In this document: positions 59,758-64,000 of the stretch, in pieces | Layout of the letters: each line of letters starts with the position of its first letter | Numbering within the stretch: position 1 is the stretch's first letter | DNA from: Solen grandis | Taxonomy: Eukaryota; Mollusca; Bivalvia; Adapedonta; Solenidae | Assembly: GCA_021229015.1 (NCBI GenBank) | Contig: CM037788.1 | Coordinates: 43,568,696-43,632,695 of the forward strand | Direction of reading: 5' to 3' | Length of the DNA: 64,000 nt | Made by a program: the position numbers and the translations under genes | The notes under the pieces: generated by a model | Told to the model about the DNA's origin: nothing | What the model saw: only the letters and a program-made list of their open reading frames with translations | Databases searched by the model: none

Positions 59758-61507
59758 ATAAGTATGGTACGTTCTAGTTTTAATACTGAAGCCAAAAGTT
59801 TGCTACTTACCTTGAGAAAATGGAGGTTACAGTCAATGTCCTTAGAAACTGCTGGCAGGATTTGCATAGAATACCAATAATATCTAAAACCAGAGTTTCT
59901 GCTCAGTCTGTTGTTGTGCAGAGTGATGCTGTACAGTTAAAAACTGCTACTCTAATTCTGCAAATCAGCAATGCCTGATTTTTGATTTCCCTCTACATAA
60001 AACTGGCTCTGCCACCAGTCTGAAAATGGTACATTTAGCTCCTGACATTGGTTGTCAGTGGGTAGTGTTGGGACTAGTCAAACCAATGTACAGAAAAATT
60101 GGCTTTGTAGCATAAAGTCGAAGATTTTTTTTCTCATTTTCACAAGGTGTAAGAGGGGTACCTATACATAATACATATATTGAAAACACCCAGCTTGGCC
60201 ATTTTAACTGATGCAAGTTCCATACAACTTGGAGCAGGGAACCATCTGCATAGACCACAGACAGACCACAAGGCAGCTGGTACCCATCTTCACTTGTTTC
60301 TTTAATAAAGACACAGCGTGGATTAAGCTTTCAAGAACAGCAAACATTCCAGTTCTGGCATTGACTGTTTTAATGAAACATGATTCAGATAGTTGTGTCT
60401 GTCCGACATGAATATGATGAATAAGTCGGTATTACTGCAGATGTTAGTGTTATAACATTCATTGTAATATTCATGTAGCAGTAACGAAAGCTATGCCAGT
60501 CTGTGGTCCTTTCACTGTAAGGAGCCTGGCTATAGTCTCTAACAGATGTGGGTGTTAAGGCAGCGGTTTAATGGTGCCTCGTAAAAACTGTCATCACATA
60601 GAATGGTTATTAAATCTGTTGTAGTAAGCATTTAGGCCACCGATTGTGTATTCTGTCAGTTGAGAGAGGTCCTGAACTGTATGGAACTGTGTGTTGTTTT
60701 CATAGAAGTCAAGATTCTATGTTAAACCTAACTTCAATTACATGTTCCCATTGGTTGCCTTGAATTCTGGCAAATCTTACTAGATTGTTCAATCTTAAAA
60801 ATGTATGAAAAAAAATCTTATTATAAGGAATTTCTTTGCTGAAATTTCAAGTCTCTTTTTTTCTTAAATTATTTGGGAACTCTTCATACATGAGGTAGAT
60901 ATGTAGACATTGTGCACATTACACCACAACCATTTCTACAGAGTTATGCCAGCCAACGAACCCTGATCTGGCTCTCTGTTCAGTCCCGAGTCTCCAATAG
61001 ACTTCAACTTGACCCTGGTTCAGTGCACTACATCATTACCTTGAATATTGCTTTTATCGGCCTCTTACAATTATTATAATTACAGCTGATATTGCTGTCA
61101 ATGGCTCTTTCTGAATTGGGCGGACAATATGTTGCCACAGTAACCCTTTCATCAAACTTCACAGTATAGTCAAGTCTTACATCATTTTGGCTTCCTGTTC
61201 AATAAATTGTTTAAACTGTACTGAGTTCCCCTTGGAAAAAAAAAAATCATTCTTCTAACAGATCTAGACTGGGATCACTGAAAGTGTTGGCACTGATTTT
61301 ACTACTGCCTTACAATTGTTGGCAAGCTTCAGTCATTTTAGTGCTATTGAATAGCTATTTGTTTTCACTTCCTGCTGTTTTGGTGAATGAAACTGGCTTA
61401 CAGTGGGAGGGACCTTCATGCAAAGATCTGGCACTGCTAGACAGCTGTTAAGCAGGATTGATGGTTGATTTGCAAGACTCTCTGTATTCTAGTGGCTTTT
61501 CTGTTCC
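59758..61507. other. Non-coding DNA
   Basis: Nothing recognised. Confidence 0.35.
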
Positions 61508-61748
61508 TTAACCCTTTCCCTCATAGAGGACACCATGAAAAGACCTATGCGAACAGCATAAAACCAGATCAGCCTGCGAGTAACTCGCAGCTGATCAGGT
61601 TTTATGCTGTTCGCTGCTCCTCAGTGGTCTGGAAATGAGGATTCTGTAATTAAATTTGGTAAGGTTTAACTGTGGTTTTCTGCAGATCAGGCTTTATGTG
61701 GTACCTATTGAGCTCGTCAAAATGAGTCTATATGAAGGAAAGGGTTAA
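61508..61748 (+). mobile_element. TTAA hairpin MITE, family I
   Basis: Full-length with both TTAA. One base is lost in the hairpin arm (CTCGCAGCTGATC), and the right terminus reads TATGAAGGAAAGGG. Confidence 0.9.
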
Positions 61749-61860
61749 ATGGTCCTTGATGCGGTTGTTTGTTCGAAGCCTGTAATGGAATGAACAAAAT
61801 TGGAGAAATACCTAGTGGGGATGCTGTCATCTTATTTAGAGAGGGAATTGTAATTGATCT

Positions 61861-62074
61861 TGATGGGGGAGTGGTTATATATCGCTGGTCGTGACATACC
61901 AAAGTCTTCAAAAATTGTACTGGCATAGCTGCCATGCTTGCCACTAAGCATATAACTTTGTAGTTCCAGGACTGGTTGGCCTGGTGTCAGGATTTTGTGT
62001 CAGACTGGTTCTAGTATCATGTCACATGTCTATGGTGTGATACTGCTGTGTGGCATTATTATATCTGTCTCATG
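61861..62074 (+). mobile_element. SINE-A copy, left half (split by insertion)
   Basis: Degenerate SINE-A blocks from GTGACATACCAAAGTC to ATATCTGTCTCATG, where an inserted element begins. The copy resumes at 63815. Confidence 0.8.
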
Positions 62075-63814
62075 CAGTGATTAATCTAAAAATGCCCTGT
62101 TATATGAGTCCAAGGACTCACATGTTTTAAAATAATGAGTCCCCAAGCTTAATCAATGAGTCCAAGGATGAAACTGATCAGTCCCAAAATCTGAAGGAAA
62201 AAAAATACAGTAAATTGAAAACGAACATATTTTTTTTTTATTTTTTTTTTTCAAAAAAAGAATGCACTTTTTGTGTTATGTCTGTGGCTAAAATGTTTTT
62301 TAAATGTATTTATTTTTAATGAAAAATACGAAAAAGAAATGCTGAAAGAATGGTTTTTGGGGGTTTTTTTTATATCTAATAATGTGGAAGAAATTTACGT
62401 TTATTTGATCCAAAAACTGCAGCGCTGCTCTTTCTCTTTTCATCTTGTTGTTGTTGTTTTTGAAATTGAAATATTAAGTAATAATGCGATGACCATCAAA
62501 TTACAGGTGATCTTTTCGTAGAAAATGTCTGATTATGCTACTAGTTCAACAATGTTAAATTTTCATGAACTAAGTAAAGTCCAAAATGTAGCATAATGGT
62601 CAAATCTCTACTGAAATCCAGCTCTGTTAACCCTTTCCCTCATAGAGGACACCATGAAAAGACCTATGCGAACAGCATAAAACCAGATCAGCCTGCGAGT
62701 AACTCACAGGCTGATCAGGTTTTATGCTGTTCGCTGCTCCTCAGTGGTCTGGAAATGAGAATTTTGTAATTAAATTTGGTAAGGTTTAACTGTGGTTTTC
62801 TGCAGATCAGGCTTTATGTGATACCTATTGAGGGCGTCAAAATGAGTCTATATGAGGGAAAGGGTTAAGATTATAGTGGAGGCCAGTACAAAAAATATTA
62901 CCCAAGCTAGATTTCAGTCATTAAAATACAATAACCCAAATGGCAGACTAAGAGACTTTGAGACAGAAAAAATACCTATTTAGATGTCAGTCCCTGATTT
63001 TCTGCACTAGAAAGTAAATCCATTATTATATTTTCTTTATTTACTAGCTACCTTTCGAGTTTGACAATTCTTTTTCTCACTACAAAGTTTTTTATGCTCA
63101 TTCTGGGCCAATTCCTTTATGTCTTTTTAATGGCTCCCATTTAAATTTTACCCATCAAATTTTTACGGTTGTTCCTCAATCAATTATTTCTTTCAAATAT
63201 TAATGCCATAATCAGAAATTTTCACTTATTTGGTAGAATGAATGCACCATTATCATTATTGTAAGACTCTCTCTGCCATATTTGTAAATGGCCAAAGACA
63301 CTTAATTGTGTTATAATGCCAATAAATATATTTATTAAAAAAAAAAAAAAAAAAAAAAAATCAATTCAAACATGGTGCATTTTGGTCAAGATTGGTGATG
63401 CATGGATCCTGTCTTTAAAATTCCACACACGATTGGCTAATCTGTCAATCAAATGCACATGATAGGTGATCGACTTTGGTCGACATGGAGAATATACACA
63501 CGTGTGAGTATTTCAGTGCATGTAAACGAGGGTGGCAGTAGGGATTATGACATGTCGGCAAAATTAAAGCATGTCACACATCAGCTGCCTGATATGAAAG
63601 TTAGTCGCATGTACTTGAGGAAAACCCTGGACTATTATAACCATTATGAAATTAAATAGATTAAATAGTGTATACAAATTATTAACTGTGATATTTCGGG
63701 TTTCAATGTATCAAATTTGCATGCATCTGACGGTACGCTCATATTTTGAAATCGTGCATCTTTCTTGATTTTTATGCATCTCAGTCGCTAGATGCACATC
63801 TAGATTAATCACTG
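62075..63814. mobile_element. DNA element with CAGTGATTAATCTA termini, inserted in a SINE
   Basis: The left end is CAGTGATTAATCTAAAAATGC; the right end is its imperfect complement (14 terminal bases perfect). The 6 bp CTCATG occurs directly outside both ends (62069-62074, 63815-63820), and removing the 1740 bp restores a continuous SINE. The CAGTG start is hAT-like, but hAT elements normally duplicate 8 bp. Internal frames at 62273-62521 and 63453-63659 are short and unrecognised, so it is probably non-autonomous. A GAGTCC repeat cluster lies near the left end and an A run at about 63337-63360. Confidence 0.8.
62627..62868 (+). mobile_element. TTAA hairpin MITE, family I (nested)
   Basis: Full-length with both TTAA and a near-perfect hairpin, lying inside the CAGTGATTAATC element. 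Confidence 0.92.
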
Positions 63815-63884
63815 CTCATGTAGACATCGTCTCCAAATGACTGAATACTGTTGACGTTAAACCAAACAAACAGACAGAAATTCT
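63815..63884 (+). mobile_element. SINE-A copy, right half
   Basis: It resumes with CTCATGTAGACATCGTCTCC and TGACTGAATACTG, and ends with the ACCAAACAAACAGACAG tail. Confidence 0.8.
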
Positions 63885-63927
63885 GTGAAGAAATAAATTG
63901 AAGTTCTAATCTGCAAGACTACACTGC

Positions 63928-64000
63928 TTTTTAGCTCACCTGAGCATAGCTCAGTGTGAGCTTTTGGGATACTTGATTGTCCGTCGGCCGTCGTCCGTCA
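63928..64000 (+). mobile_element. Start of a tandem-core element (same family as 3319-4721), cut by window end
   Basis: TTTTT-AGCTCACCTGAGC followed by a hairpin and a GTCCGTCGGCCGTCGTCCGTC run. This is the complement of the right end of the element at 3319-4721. Confidence 0.75.

Overview
The window looks like nuclear DNA from a mollusc, most likely a bivalve. It is AT-rich, has no operons or long open frames, and its one recognisable gene is split by introns with GT-AG boundaries. It is crowded with short non-autonomous mobile elements of a style common in bivalve genomes: hairpin MITEs, tRNA-derived SINEs, and long elements with a core of ~150-175 bp tandem units resembling oyster 'pearl' or Helitron-associated elements. 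The species cannot be fixed from the sequence. Three runs of exactly 100 N (6081-6180, 32926-33025, 46251-46350) are scaffold joins.

The only confident protein-coding gene is a partial molybdenum cofactor sulfurase (MOCOS, + strand). Two consecutive phase-compatible exons, 11304-11460 and 13252-13991, encode the N-terminal part of the NifS-like (class V aminotransferase) domain, including the PLP lysine. I could not find the first exon, or the exons for the rest of the NifS domain and the C-terminal MOSC domain. They lie outside the window, beyond a gap, or are too short and diverged to see by eye. No tRNA, rRNA or other RNA gene was found apart from tRNA-like SINE heads.

Layout. 1-6080: one copy of a ~3.5 kb segment that recurs at about 17645-21485, here carrying two extra insertions and ending at a gap; this looks like an uncollapsed second haplotype. 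6181-17640: the MOCOS region with six hairpin MITEs and several SINEs. 17645-21485: the second copy of the segment. 21600-27435: tandem repeats, a SINE, two long tandem-core elements and several small MITEs. 27436-47929: mostly unannotatable AT-rich DNA with scattered elements. 47930-49119: a TTAA element swollen by a 40-bp minisatellite. 49120-64000: more SINEs and MITEs, two minisatellites (33-34 bp and 41 bp), and a three-level nested insertion at 61861-63884.

The main interest is the mobile DNA. At least four families of hairpin or inverted-repeat elements are bounded by TTAA. Three of them carry an internal hairpin built on a TGATC/GATCA core although the rest of their sequence differs. 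The long tandem-core elements share a terminal plan (start TTTTT-AGCT; end hairpin-CTTG-TTT). Two of them are present in one copy of the duplicated segment and absent from the other, which shows intact pre-insertion sites that are both TTTTTTA.
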